Below, in pieces: positions 43,983 through 55,775 of a DNA stretch of 64,000 nucleotides (position 1 is the first letter of the stretch; each line of letters opens with the position of its first letter). The stretch spans positions 682,001 to 746,000 of the forward strand of contig BSBM01000442.1 in NCBI GenBank assembly GCA_027924585.1, given 5' to 3'. Under the pieces are notes generated by a model, which saw nothing but the letters and a program-made list of their open reading frames with translations, searched no databases and was not told the DNA's origin. The stretch comes from Larix kaempferi. Taxonomy: Eukaryota > Streptophyta > Pinopsida > Pinales > Pinaceae. Made by a program: the position numbers and the translations under genes.

Positions 43983-44168
43983 AAAATCTGTAAATTTAAC
44001 GATTATAACATAAATTTTGCAAAATTTCTACCATATTTTCTGAAAATCCTGCCCAAAAAAAATCATCTAATTCCGAAAATCTGTAAATTTAACGATTATA
44101 ACATAAATTTTGCAAAATTTCTACCATATTTTCTGAAAATCCTGCCCAAAAAAAATCATCTAATTCCG
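43983..44168. repeat. perfect 93-bp tandem duplication
   Basis: The unit from AAAATCTGTAAATTTAACG to CATCTAATTCCG occupies 43983-44075 and 44076-44168; I found no difference between copies, which points to a recent event (or an assembly artefact). Confidence 0.95.
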
Positions 44169-44932
44169 ATCATAATCGTCGCAGTTTTAAACTATGACTT
44201 TGGCTTTTAGGAATTGTTGATAGATAATAATTTCAGATTGTCTATTTGAATATATTGAATAGCTTTTTGTGTTAACGAATATACTTTTTGATTAATTATT
44301 GAACAAAAACACAAATTTATTTTATACTTAAAAAAGTTTGTTTTCTTAATCCCTATACGTGCATGCTCTATATAAACACATTATTGACACTCCCTTAATA
44401 TTTCTATTTGCGTGCTAGACTAATGAGCTCATTCATGACAACATTATAATATATTTCCGTATTATTAATAATATATATAACCTTTTCAATAATAATAATT
44501 ATATATAAATATTGAAAAATTTAATTTAAAATAAATAAATCTCATGTATATAATTTTCTTCCACATATTTTGTTTTAGAGATATATATATTTTTAGTAAT
44601 TAAATATAAAGATTTAAAATATTTAAAAGATAAGTTATTATATATAATATTTTTAGGCATAAGATTAAACTGTAATAAGGAATAACATTTTGTCTCATGT
44701 ATTAAATTAAGTTTAAATACTATTAAAAAGCACATTATCTTGTTGAAGGTAGTTTTAATGATGATTACAAGGGACATTGGCTTGCTTGTGGATATTATCT
44801 CTGTTGAAATTGTCTTTTAGTCTCGAAGTAAGACCTAAAACTATTTTTGATTGGCTAAGAGCTTGTCTTTCTCGAATGTAAGGAGATAGATTAACAACCC
44901 AAGACCCATAGGCATCTAATAGGAGTGAAAAT
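44169..44932. other. very AT-rich DNA, nothing recognised
   Basis: Especially AT-rich from 44430 to 44760. No coding signs. Confidence 0.55.
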
Positions 44933-44983
44933 CTGCCTATTTTGGTCGTAGCTTTCAAAACCACTATTGACCAAAATAGGCAG
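44933..44983. repeat. perfect 15-bp inverted repeat with 21-base loop
   Basis: CTGCCTATTTTGGTC at 44933-44947 and GACCAAAATAGGCAG at 44969-44983 are exact complements. The loop is GTAGCTTTCAAAACCACTATT. Confidence 0.95.
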
Positions 44984-47840
44984 CCCCACATTTAAGCCAT
45001 GCAAGGTGCTAGAGTCACCAAGGCAACTACAACCGCCACATTTTGGTCATGCACGCTAGCCCCTTAAGGAAACCACTAGCTCTTCTGAACGTTGCCCTCA
45101 TGATCACGCAGTTGGAGAAAATTAGAGTTAATTGCTTAATTAAAGCATTAATGGATGTAAGGGATGCTACTGACATGGCCAAATGTAACAGGGATGTCAG
45201 TGGAGAAGCAAGTATGTGCGGGTTATTCCATAGACAAAATGGGGAATTCCATAGACACATATACATAGCTTTATGGATCAATTGCAATGCCAGAAGCGGA
45301 TATTCATTGCAATCTACAAAGTATTTTCCTGAGATGCTCTTCAAATTTGGAGGAACTGCAACATATGGATGAAATTTGGATAAGTATTGTGATAATCATC
45401 TGACAAATAGGTAAAATAATCATTTTTATAACCCTGGTTTTCCTTGATTGCTTCAGAAACGAAAAGTTTATGTGAAATTTAAGAAATAAAAAAGGTAAAG
45501 AAAGCAGTTGTATGAGATATTTTACCCAAGGAATTGACGCTGGGCATGGTGGTAAGTGTTTCTCCCTGTACAAACTCGTTGAAGTACTATGGGCTTACCG
45601 AACGTCAATTCACATGATGACGACTTAAGAGATCCTTGATTTTTGAAAGAGGAAAGGGCGAGAACTTTTCTCGATGAGAAGATATAAAGTAATTAGATCA
45701 TTGAAGAATTTGTCATCTATGGAAGAGTTCCTTAGAGTTCAAGCTGAAGATAATGGATTGGGGTTGGCATCAAGACAAGGCTCATCCGACGAGAGTCGTT
45801 ATGTGCCAAGCAAAGAGGTAATCCTCATCATTAATAGCAATAATAGATTGGTTCTATTTGTTTGTTTGCATGCTAAATGTGACAGTGGTATGGCCTGTCT
45901 CTGAGTGTTACTTTTGCCCAAAAATGAAACCCCTCTTTTATTTGTATAAGTATTTCATGTTTGCATGTAAGTGTGTGTATATAACCCTCGAGGAGACAAA
46001 TAACAGAAAGGCATTAACCCATAATCCTCCTTTGAATGCAGCCAATTTAGTATAAAACTAAAATAAGACGAGTGTAATGCATGTTGCATTACCGGAAGTA
46101 ACAAATAAAAATAAGAAGAACAAGAACCAAAACCATAAAAATAACAGGTGGATAGAAGCCTTTAGGTTAGTTAATAGGTTGGGAAGACCCGGATTCCTGC
46201 TATGATGATGGGCCAGTCATAGAGCCATTATGGAGGGCATGTATGAACCTTGAACCCAGTGTATAACCCCATTAACTAGTATATGAACCCTATAATAGGT
46301 TGGGAATAACAGGTTAGGTTGGGAATATACATGTGGAGAGTTATGTATTGAACCAATATGACAAATATCAAAATTTATTTCACAAAATAAAGTTCGTCAC
46401 AGTGCCATGTCTTGAGTCAAAAGGTTAATATAGACTCCCGCGTAAAAACAAACATAGATTTGCATGTGGAATGACCTCGATGTGCTATTTACTGGAAAAC
46501 CAATAGTGGCGACACGTATTGTTGTAGATGCAAGGCATAAGAATGTGTTAATTATACAATTCTTTGCGTTGGGAAGCAAATGTCTGAGGCTTTCCACAAC
46601 AAGCCAAAATCTCTTCCCAGCACAATCCATCACAACAATACGAAAATCATTTCGGTAGGATGGAGCCACTTACCTTCGAACGAAATTGCCCCATTCTAAG
46701 CCAGGTTTCGGCATGGAAAGATAAGTAACGCCCATAATCTGTAGCCCCATGTAATGTTTAATGGTTTTTTCTTCACGTTTGCAGCACAATGGGAATTATA
46801 ATTTACTTCAAGTATGATAATTTAATTCAACAATGTGCTTGTACGCGTGACAAATTTTCCTGTAGTTGCTAATATTAGTTTCTACGATATATAAATTCTA
46901 CTGATTTTTTCCCGGCTCTGCCAGTGAAATGAATGTCCCTAGAGTATCCACCTGGATTTTCAATACTCTTCATATATCCATAGAGAACGAACAGAGTATG
47001 AATATCATAATTAGTTTGTAGTTTTTGTTCAGAGAAAAGCAAGTAGCTCAACAAGATTAGGGAAGAACACGAGGAAACAAAGTGCTGCATAGTTTTTCTC
47101 ATCTTAGCTTTGGATTTATTATTATGATAGAAGGATAAAAGATCATTAAGATATGTGTGTACTAAGTACCGAGTTAAGATATCTGAAGAAATTCCATAGG
47201 ATTGGTGAAAATGTCATCTAAGAGTGTTTCCAACAACTGTTGTTAACAAAAAGAAATATAAGTTATTTAGAAAATAATTCACATCGACCTCATAATAGAA
47301 ATGAACAATAAGACCTCAGTGGATATAAAACTTTCCCTGTTTATCCTGTTTATCATATTCTTATGTGCATTTTTTACAGGAAAGTCATACTGTATGAACA
47401 CATTTTTGGTTATATCTTGCACGTACCGCGTTATGACAACAAAACATGCTTTTATCACCTAAACAACTGTAATGCTTGATCTGATGTCAATACAAGACAA
47501 AAAATTCACTTTCATTTTGAAGACTTCTCCTGCATCAGTTTTGCTACTCAAAGTTGCAAGTAGGCTCCTTTGATATAGTTGCACACAATTTGATTTTGTA
47601 TGTCTGCATTAAGAAGCAAAGCAAAATGAAAAGTTTCATTTATTTTTCCTTTATTGAGAATTATGTTGTACCTGGAATAAAAGCAGGGAGCTTTTGGATT
47701 AACAGCATGGAGCATAATCCAGGGAGCTTCTGGCAAGGTTCTCTTGAACTTGTCCCAATACCAAGATAACTTCAAGTAATTGACACAGAAGGGAAATTTG
47801 TAAAGATTTAAAGACAGAGATAGGAGATCGGTCATCAAGC
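44984..47840. other. mixed-composition DNA with possible exon-like scraps
   Basis: Less AT-rich than its neighbours. A frame at 45674-45820 ends in KE followed by GTAATC, which looks like an exon with a donor site, and 45043-45372 is open, but neither shows a family motif. Nothing else is supported; a decayed host gene is possible. Confidence 0.3.
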
Positions 47841-48002
47841 AGTGCGGCGAGATCAACGCATAAATTAGATCGGTCTCAAGCGGTGCAGCGAGATCAATGC
47901 ATAGATCAGGCTATGTAGGGCGGTGCATCGAGATCAACGCATAAATTAGGTGGTGTAAGAAGATCACACGGTGCAAGGAGATCAATGCATAGATCAGGCG
48001 GT
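47841..48002. repeat. minisatellite with core CGGTGCAGCGAGATCAA
   Basis: Four imperfect units start at about 47841, 47881, 47921 and 47969, each with GAGATCAA(C/T)GCATA and then AATTAG or GATCAGGC. Confidence 0.85.
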
Positions 48003-48379
48003 TGCAAAACTTTGGATTCACCAAATAATGTATCATTAATGGGTGTGTCAATATGAAATACTAGCTCAAACTTACACATCAGCACTTGCATTAATGGAAA
48101 CAATAACTAACCCCTCTCTTCCCAAGAGCTCTGCCGCCATCCCGGCAATAACGCTTCAAAGATCAAACCAATAATATTGCAAATAAACAATATGTAATGA
48201 AATAATTAATGGACATATTTACCAAGCTATGTCAAAACTTTAGGAAATATGAAAAAATACGCAAAGTCAAAGCTAAACTAATATAAAGTCAAAGCTAATT
48301 GAATACAATAGTTACCCCGGCCTTCGGCAGGGACTAATAAGACAAGGTTGTACATACAATGTATAATCTTATAGTTTTA
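48003..48379. other. unassigned DNA left of the LINE
   Basis: No features seen apart from a short GC-rich patch at about 48317-48333. Confidence 0.5.
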
Positions 48380-48620
48380 TAAAATATCAATTTTTAATTT
48401 ATAAAAACCTTTATTTTAAATTTTTAATGAAATATTATTTTTTTTCCCGTGAAAAAAAAACATACTATTGTTATTCAATACTGAATCAAATAGTACATGA
48501 TATCAACATTCAAAGCTGTCTTTTCAAGGCCATCCCTAGATCCTATAAAGTTCAGATAATCCCCCCAAAGAAAACAAAATATTACATCACCCATTACCCT
48601 TCCTGGAGAAAATGGAAAAA

Positions 48621-49046
48621 CTAGTCCAAAAAATACATAGTGCCAAAATCTATCAGCTGATTTTCACAGTATTCTTCCCAATGTAAATAGCCATCCTCGC
48701 CCTCCAAAGCCAATTTCGATAGTTGATTTGCAAGTGAATTATATTCTCTATATATGTGTTCCAGGGACAAAAAGCTGAAAGAACTGAGTTCACTCTTAAT
48801 TCTGTTACACCAACTAACCAGATTTATAACCTTCGGATCAAATTCACCCTTTGCCCATTTAATGGTTACTCTTGAATCACCAAAAATCTTCACCTTCGCC
48901 AGGCCAAAGAAATTTGCCACGCGTGTGACACACCATAATGCCAAAAGCTCTGCCTTCATATTTGTACCTTTGCCACATTTCAGACGAAGAGTGAAGTAAT
49001 GATCCTTATTGAGAAGTATAGCCCCTCCTGCTCCACAGTTACCCAT
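48621..49046 (-). pseudogene. LINE RNase H domain
   Basis: The minus-strand frame of 141 codons has NCGAGGAILLNKDHYFTLR, TNMKAELLALWCVTRVANFF with the catalytic Glu, VKIFGDSRVTIKWAKGEF with Asp in GDS, and HIYREYNSLANQLSKLAL, where the usual catalytic Asp of the N..AD.LS motif is Asn. The first catalytic Asp (LLFDGAANM) can be read just upstream at about 49060 in the same frame after a stop-free join. It ends at the usual place. Expected to cut RNA in hybrids if active; the Asn change would weaken it. Confidence 0.9.
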
Positions 49047-49109
49047 GTTTGCTGCCCCATCAAATAATAGAACAGGATCATTGATAATAAGTTGAAAGTT
49101 TCTAATATT

Positions 49110-50120
49110 TCACAATACCGGATAATCCATATCATTCTGAAATTTTAAATAGTGACACAGTGTTGTATTATAAGCACTATCCAAACAGGGAGGAAGATCC
49201 TCAAAGGTTGCCTTATTGCTCACCAACCATACAGTCCAACAGATAAAGAAAGGTAGTGTAAAATGAGTGTTGCAGTTTTTAATCCATAATTTCATACTGG
49301 TTTCCAAATTTCTACCACCCCACTTCTCTGAAATGCTCAAAATGTGATAAAATCTCTCCCACAAATTCAACGTGAAAGTACATTCCAAAAAAAGATGAAG
49401 TGCAAATTCTGTACAACACTTACAGAGAATGCATTGACTAGGACCCATCCATCCAATATTTGTGAGATTATCCCATGTTTTTAAATGATCCTGCAGCACA
49501 AACCATATGAAACATTTGCGTTTTAGTGGGATATTCCAGTGCCAAATTACCTTATACCACCAGTGATTGGGAAATATGCATCTCCTCTTAATAATGCTTA
49601 TGTATGCAGTACTGACAGTCACCATACCCGTACAGTCATTTCCAGCCCACACCACTTCATCATCTTCAGAGCACAATCAAACACCAGCAACATTTAAGGA
49701 TTGGAGATAGATGTCGCATTCAAGTGCCACATTACGAGGCAAATGAAGATCCTCAGCACTGTACCAATATCCTCCCGGCCTGCCCTTCATGATACTATTC
49801 AGAGTGATGAACCCCGCCTCCTTTATTATTGATAAAAGTTCAGCTAATAACTTATATGCATCATTTAACCCCAAAATGGGATCCACTCCAATAGCCACTT
49901 CTTTCCCATTCCTGGCCTTCCAACACAAATCATATGCAAGCCAGTAATACACTTTTAAAAATCCATTCCATATAGGTGAGACCCCTCTCACCTTCTTACA
50001 GGGCTTCCTCAGCTAGTAAGAAATCTTCGTTTTGATATATTTTTTATGAATAACCATAGACCAGAGTGACTTGCCAAATATTGCCCTCCACAGACTCTTT
50101 AACCAAAGTGCCTCACTGAA
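49110..50120 (-). pseudogene. LINE thumb-to-zf-RVT region
   Basis: Minus-strand frames 49991-49677 and 49676-49110. The first has WKARNGKEVAIGVDPILGL, a segment seen between reverse transcriptase and zf-RVT in plant LINEs (usual W..G.G..I..W.D.W). The second has WWYKVIWHWNIPLKRKCFIW, QDHLKTWDNLTNIGWMGPSQ and CILCKCCTEFALHLFLEC, the zf-RVT signature with the C-x2-C and final Cys kept. It ends with WTVWLVSNKATFED, the linker to RNase H. Confidence 0.88.
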
Positions 50121-50134
50121 AACTGATAAATCCT

Positions 50135-51600
50135 TTATTCCCCACCCCCAGAAATAAAAGGTAAAGAAATCCTTTCCCAACCAATCATAGTCAAACTGGA
50201 TTTTTTCAGACCACCAGTCCATAAAAAGTTAAATAGTAATCTTCTTAGAGAATTAATCACTAAACAAGGCACCGGGATTAATGAGAACCAGAATACCAGG
50301 ATTCCAATGAGCACAGACTTGACCAAAGTAAGCTTACCTCTAATAGACAACAGGCGGTAAGTCCAATGGGAAATTCTGGATTCAAACTTTTTTATCAGCC
50401 AATTCCAATTTTTAATAAGATAGCCATTCGGCTTAAGATGAAAGCCGAGATAGGTAAATCCTTCAGTGATATTACAACACTTGTATGGCATCAAAGTTTG
50501 AATATCCAACAATCTGTCATCCCCAACAAGATTTTCATAGAGACGTGACTTTCTCAGACTGACCCGCATACCAGATGCCTTGCAAAATAGATCAATAATG
50601 CCCTGATACTGCCTCCATTCATCTTCAGAATCACTACCAGCAATTAGTACATCATCCACAAATAGTATATGTGAAAGATATAAATCCTTTGTAATTTTCA
50701 AACCCTTAATCTTACCATCCTGATTAGCTTGAATGATCAACCGACTCAGCCCTTCGATAACCAACATAAATAATAAAGGGGACATTGAACAGCCCTATCG
50801 AATCCCTCTGGAGCAACTGAAAAAAGTTGTGGGGGCACCATTTACAAGTACAACAACACTCATAGTAGTCACACAAGCCATGATCCAATTTATAGCAAGA
50901 GCTAGAACCCCAATTTGAATCAAGACTATCCTTAGAAAATCCCAATTGACTCTGTCATATGCCTTTTCTAAATCCATTTTAAGTAGGATTGATTTCTGCT
51001 TCTTGCACTTAATTGTATGAAGTAATTATTGTGTAATACCAACAACATCATGGATTTGGCGATCTTGTAAGAAACCAAATTGTTTTAGCAAAATAAACTT
51101 TGAAAAAACAGGCTTGAGACAACCAGCAATGATCTTTGAAACAATCTTATAAACAAGGTTACATAATGCAATAGGCCTGTAATCCCCAAAAGTATTAGGG
51201 TCATTGACTTTTGGAATAAGGGTGATAAATGTTGAATTTAAGGCACCTGAAATGTATCCATGCTTCCTGGTATACTCCACCATCCTCAAAATGTCATCAT
51301 CCATGATAACAAAGAAATGCAAAAACAAGTACTCTATCGTCCAGCCATCTGGCCCTGGACTCTTCTCCTTGGCAAATAATTTAAGCGTCATTTCCAATTC
51401 CTCCAAAGTAACCTCCATACACAGCTCCACAACAGCCTCGTCATAAAAAAATTTAGGAAAAAGTTTTGCAACCTTTAGTTGTGATAATAATTCACAGCAT
51501 TTATCATCAGTATAAATACTACTGAAATGTTTCTTTGCCAAAGTCTAAAGATCCTTCTCACCTGCAACCACATTTCCCACCTCGTCTCACAGATTCGAAA
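50135..51600 (-). pseudogene. LINE reverse transcriptase
   Basis: The frame 51541-51026 has KLFAKEKSPGPDGWTIEYLF, STFITLIPKVNDPNTFGDYR and PIALCNLVYKIVSKIIAGCL, the finger and palm motifs of plant L1 elements. After a TAA near 51028 the next piece has KSILLKMDLEKAYDRVNWDF with the first catalytic Asp (about 50970), then a frame change and MSPLLFMLVIEGLSRLI, LSHILFVDDVLIAGSD with the catalytic FVDD (about 50665) and GFTYLGFHLKPNGYL. It ends with LLSIRGKLTLVKSVLIG, the usual thumb motif. Would copy the LINE RNA at the target site if intact. Confidence 0.93.
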
Positions 51601-51835
51601 TCGTGTTATTATTTCTCTTGGTCGAAGCATAGGTGTGAAAAAAATTTGTATTCTTATCACCAAAATTTACCCACAGAGCCGGACTCTTCAGGCGCCACTC
51701 CTTCTCCTCTTTTAAATGAATGTTTTCTTTCTTTGCTTCCAGTTTCTTAAGCAACTCAAAACCATTACTATCTAAAGGAGCCACCAAATTGTAGGAATAT
51801 AGATGTTGTAATTGAGTTTCCACATCCAACAATGA

Positions 51836-52660
51836 CTACCTATCCTTCTTCTTTTTTTGGTGTATCCACTTTGAAACTTTCCCTTTTAGAGCTTTCAACT
51901 TAAAATAGAACAGATCCACAGGGTTTAAATCCTGATCAAAACTAGAATTCAACCAGAAGTCCCTGACAAAATATACAAATTCATCATTAGACAACCAAGA
52001 GCAGTCAAATTTGAAAGGGTAGTTATGTTGGAGAGCATTATCGTCCAACTGCAAAAAGACCGGCCAATGATTCGAAATCTTGTTCTTTCCAACCCAGGAG
52101 CGATAATGCTTACATGAATTCAGAAAAGGTGTTTTGACAAGAAATTTATCCAATCTTTTTAGTATGCCCTCATGACCTCCTCTGCCATTGGTCCAAGTAG
52201 GAGTGAAGACACTAGTGCAAACATCAATCAAATCGTTGTTCACCAGAAACTCAGAAAAGTAATCCGCCAATACATCCAACTTAGCATTTGTACCCCAAAT
52301 TTCCTGGGCCAGTCTATTAAAATTCAAGTCACCTGCCACAATTAAGTTGCCAATATTCAAAATACCTGAAATTTGTAATCCATTCCAATTTCTCTATCCT
52401 TATAAGGAGCATAACAATTTAAAATAGAAAAATGTAAATCATCAGATCTACACAATCCATCCATCAGTATGCCCCAGGAAGTTTTGTACACCGAGAAAGT
52501 ATAGAATCTAGGATCGCAAGCCACCAAAAGTCCACCAAACAACCCACATGAACTAACAGCCGATAATTCCCATCCTTTGAGAATACCCGCAACTTTTGTA
52601 ATTGCAGCCACATCCTCACACATAGTCTCCTGTAATAAAAGAATGCCCGAGCAAGTAGTA
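51836..52660 (-). pseudogene. LINE apurinic-like endonuclease, N-terminus cut
   Basis: From about 52660 the minus strand reads GILLLQETMCEDVAAI, the LQET motif with catalytic Glu; the preceding N..G strand is lost. FSILNCYAPYKDREIG follows, a frame change occurs at about 52360, then NLIVAGDLNFNRLAQE with the catalytic Asp and Asn, a TWTNGRGG substrate-loop segment and KISNHWPVFLQLDD, where the usual SDH is SNH. The changed Asp and the missing N-terminus make it inactive. A connecting region with KKKKDR and the 51832-51587 frame leads to reverse transcriptase. Confidence 0.92.
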
Positions 52661-52665
52661 GTAAA

Positions 52666-53084
52666 ATAAAATATTAATTTTAAATTTATAAAAAAATAAA
52701 ATTTTGATATTTAATACAATATTATTATTTATTTTTAAAATTTAAAATAATGATATTTAATAATATTTTTTTTCTTCTTAATATATATTTTTAATATAAA
52801 TACAAATATTAGCTGATATTTTAAAAATAATATAAACTTTATAACGAATTTGTCTAAATAAAAGAGTAATAAGTTTAAATTGTTTCAAGTTATAACTTAC
52901 TTAAAATTTTTGAAATAGGATATTAAATTTTTTTTGAAGTAGTATATTTTTAAAAGAATTAAAAATTAAAAAAATAGATGTCAAATACATTATCAATTTT
53001 AAAACTTTAAGATAAACCAAATGTTATGAATGATATTGGACTTTGTCTAATTTAATATTTAATATTTCATAATTTATTATTTTA
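52666..53084. other. very AT-rich DNA right of the LINE
   Basis: Nothing recognised except the 40-bp stretch resembling 48382-48422. Confidence 0.55.
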
Positions 53085-53110
53085 CTAGCATTTGCCTCTT
53101 GAGGGGCAAA
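53085..53110 (-). mobile_element. Helitron-like 3' terminus
   Basis: On the minus strand the sequence ends TTTGCCCCTCAAGAGGCAAA, a 7-bp stem with one mismatch and a TCAA loop, then TG and CTAG, followed by T. A small hairpin a few bases before a CTRR end, with T as the next host base, is the Helitron 3' signature. The same design occurs at 62475-62500, and similarity continues for about 30 bp inside. The body would extend to higher coordinates, toward cluster C. No 5' TC end was identified. Confidence 0.6.
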
Positions 53111-53569
53111 AATAACGCTGGTAGGAAAAGACGAAAGTTAGAAGGAACAAAAACATAGGCACAGGCAGCGACGAATACTGGTAGGAAAAGAGCAAAGTTT
53201 GTAACAATCTAAGATTATAAAGACATAGGCACTCAACCCATAACAAAAAATAATGTTAAGTTCATCAACACAGTGAGCCAACTACAATTGTTTTTCTCAC
53301 AATCTCTGCAGTAGTAATCTCAACACTATAGATTACTGCTATATCTGGAATATATAAGCAAGTTGAAAAAATATTTCTGCAATAATATCAATGAAAACAA
53401 TGATTATAGTAGCTCCTAAACTGCCCAAACTTCTTGTGAACAAAAGTTTGCTTTCATGCCATGTGCTGTAGCAATAAATTTAGGAATCTCCATATACAAG
53501 CATAGGTATAGAACTCTTTCATGGACTAACTCTTGATAGTGCCACAATCTAAGTTGTAAATGAATCTTT
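53111..53569. other. possible Helitron interior, non-coding
   Basis: No coding signs. GTAGGAAAAGA occurs twice near 53120 and 53180. Confidence 0.45.
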
Positions 53570-54168
53570 GTTATGCTTGCTTCAAGAATGGAAGATACAG
53601 TGGGAAACCCAAATATGTTTCTTTCTTCTCATTGAGGATTTCAAGTCCACAATAAAAACTTTACATCCTTCTCAACCATGTAAAGGCGAACAGACCTATC
53701 ACTACATGAACTAATCTTCTGAAAATTAATAATAAACCAAGGAAAGTAACTAGTTATCAATGACTCTCACCGCATCAAGGATTTACATGTCTTTTGACAA
53801 TATAGATAGTTCACAACAAAGCACAATAAAAATGCAAACTTACAACACAATAGGAGTGGTGAGTCTTCGTTGTGCTTGCTTCAAGAATGGAAGATACAGT
53901 GGGAAACCCAGATATGTTTCTTTCTTCTCATTGAGGATTTCAAGTCCACAATAAAAACTTTACATGCTTCTCAACCATGTAAAGGCGAACAGACCTGTCA
54001 TTATATGAATTAATCTTCTGAAAATCACTAATAAACCAAGGAAAGTAACTGGTTATCAATGACTCTCACCGCATCAAGGATTCACACGTCTTCTGACAAT
54101 ACAGATAGTTCACAACAAAGCACAATAAAATGCAGACTTACAACACAATAGGAGTGGTCATAGCTCTC
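53570..54168. repeat. two direct copies of a 299-bp unit
   Basis: GTT(A/G)TGCTTGCTTCAAGAATGG begins units at 53570 and 53869. They stay aligned to CACAATAGGAGTGGT with a few percent base differences. Confidence 0.93.
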
Positions 54169-54592
54169 AATATAAAGGTTGTATTTATTCAACATGGAGG
54201 TAGATGAGGAGAGGTCACTTTGCTTGGCTGCTTTGTTTTTATGAATGTAAAAGAGAGTACACAGTTTACAAATCAACTGAGATTAATATTTATATCACTA
54301 TTGCTTGGGATAATCCATTATGAGCTTAGCTTGAAAAGTCATTGCCAACAAGGAAACTGAAGAGCATTGAACTAAAAAAGTAGTAAAATATAGCACTGTT
54401 ACAAAAATATGAACAAGCATTTAGGTTTTTTAGAGAAAAGGAATCCCAATAATATCCATTGAAAAGTACACATTACATATAAACATTTCTGCAATAGTTT
54501 CTCAAGAAGGGAAATTTGTTTTCATTGACAAAGAAGAATAGATGAACAACAAAAAGGGTTGGTTCACCGCTATATAGCCTTGGAAGAATTTG
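54169..54592. other. unassigned DNA after cluster C
   Basis: No features seen; could be the 3' untranslated part or intron of cluster C. Confidence 0.45.
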
Positions 54593-55775
54593 TTATCTGG
54601 TGAAATTGCAAAAATGAGAATAGTAGGCAAAGTTTTCATTTGAGTGTTGTACATATGAGAAGATACAAATGATATTTACAATTAAATAGTTGGACACTTC
54701 TAAATTGGAAATATAGTCTTCCCATGCAGTAGCTTCTTCAGTTATGATATTATATTCATCAGGCTTTAATAGTTTTAGAGACACTTCATGATAAGACAGT
54801 TCTGTTTCTATATTTGCAACTTCTGTTGGTGCAGCCTTGCAGGTATCCTCAAGGAAAATGAGATGTGTAGATGTTTGCCTCATATAAAAGTCGATGTCTT
54901 CTTCTGTTAGAGCATCAATTTTCTTGATGTAGTCCAAGTTTGATTGCAACACTTGCTGGAGTTCTGCCATCTGCTGGTCCTTGGGGGGGAGCTCAACGAT
55001 ATTGGCTACCATAGGGAGCTGACATTTACGGTGAACCTGATGGATTTCCTCATAGAAGTTTGTGCACTTTTCAAGAGTTTTATCAATCTCAACATTTAGT
55101 CGATTAGTGGCTTTCCTACAAAATTCAAGGAGTGCAATATCCAACTTCATGGTCGCTAGTGTTTTTTGAGGGAGGTTAGGAGGAAATGCTGGGTTATTTT
55201 CTCTCCAAGTTAACTGTTTGTTAAGCTTGTTTCCAGTAGTAATCAAATGTTGATGCATTGCTATTGAGCTTGCAGCAATTTCCTGCATCCTTGCCATGAA
55301 TTATTTGATATTGTAGATTTGTCGAAAGAGTGTTTTTTGACAGTTTGAGACTTGCTCTTGAAGCTTGCATGCTTGTGCCCAAAACGGTTCCATGAGTGAT
55401 TCCTTATCTCTCAACAACTTTCTACTTGAGTCTTCAATTCATTGGCCTTGTCGTTCGCCACTGATGCACATGTTTCAAAGTCTGTAAGCTTTGCTTGAAA
55501 ATCATTTGTCTCCCCTTCCATTATCATTAACTGAGCAATCAATGCTTCCTTTTCTGTGTTAAGGTTGTTGTACGCAGCTAGTAAATTGTCTTTCTCAAAT
55601 AATGTGGCATGTAATTTTGTGTTTAACTCAATGGTCTCTCCATGTTCCTTTACCAAGGTGGCCTTGAGTTTCAACATTTTTTCTTTGTTTCGCTCAATAG
55701 TGGTAAGCAGCTTGTCGACATTGTTAGCACTTGCTTGTGCAGCTACGACATTCGTGGAGGCTGAGAATTTGGGGT
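54593..55775 (-). pseudogene. cluster C coiled-coil part of an unrecognised repeated protein
   Basis: The minus-strand frame 55775-55411 (continuing upstream beyond the inserted LTR) has LTTIERNKEKMLKLKATLV, LLAAYNNLNTEKEALIAQLM and DKANELKTQVES, a clear coiled coil. After a stop and a short gap, 55297-54593 continues with MARMQEIAASSIAMHQHL, KLDIALLEFCRKATNRLNVE, QQMAELQQVLQSNLDYIKKI and DALTEEDIDFYMRQTS, largely helical with Leu/Ile heptads. The coding character ends near NLE|GTGTCC (about 54705), a possible splice donor like the one at the end of cluster B. Membrane segments and catalytic motifs are absent. Function unknown; the layout repeats in clusters A, B and D. Confidence 0.6.

Larger units (their letters stand above)
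48380..52665 (-). mobile_element. LINE (L1-type), nearly full second ORF, minus strand
   Basis: The minus-strand order is endonuclease, reverse transcriptase, zf-RVT, RNase H, which is the plant L1 second ORF. The first ORF (gag-like) and the first few residues of endonuclease are missing, so the copy is 5'-truncated at about 52660. Both sides abut AT-rich DNA with a similar 40-bp stretch (48382-48422 and 52666-52706), which may be a diverged target duplication. Several stops and frame changes make it inactive, but most motifs are still present. Confidence 0.87.

Noticed and set aside
45674-45904. Possible exon with a splice donor
   Set aside because: Short, no family motif, no matching acceptor or neighbouring exon that could be supported.
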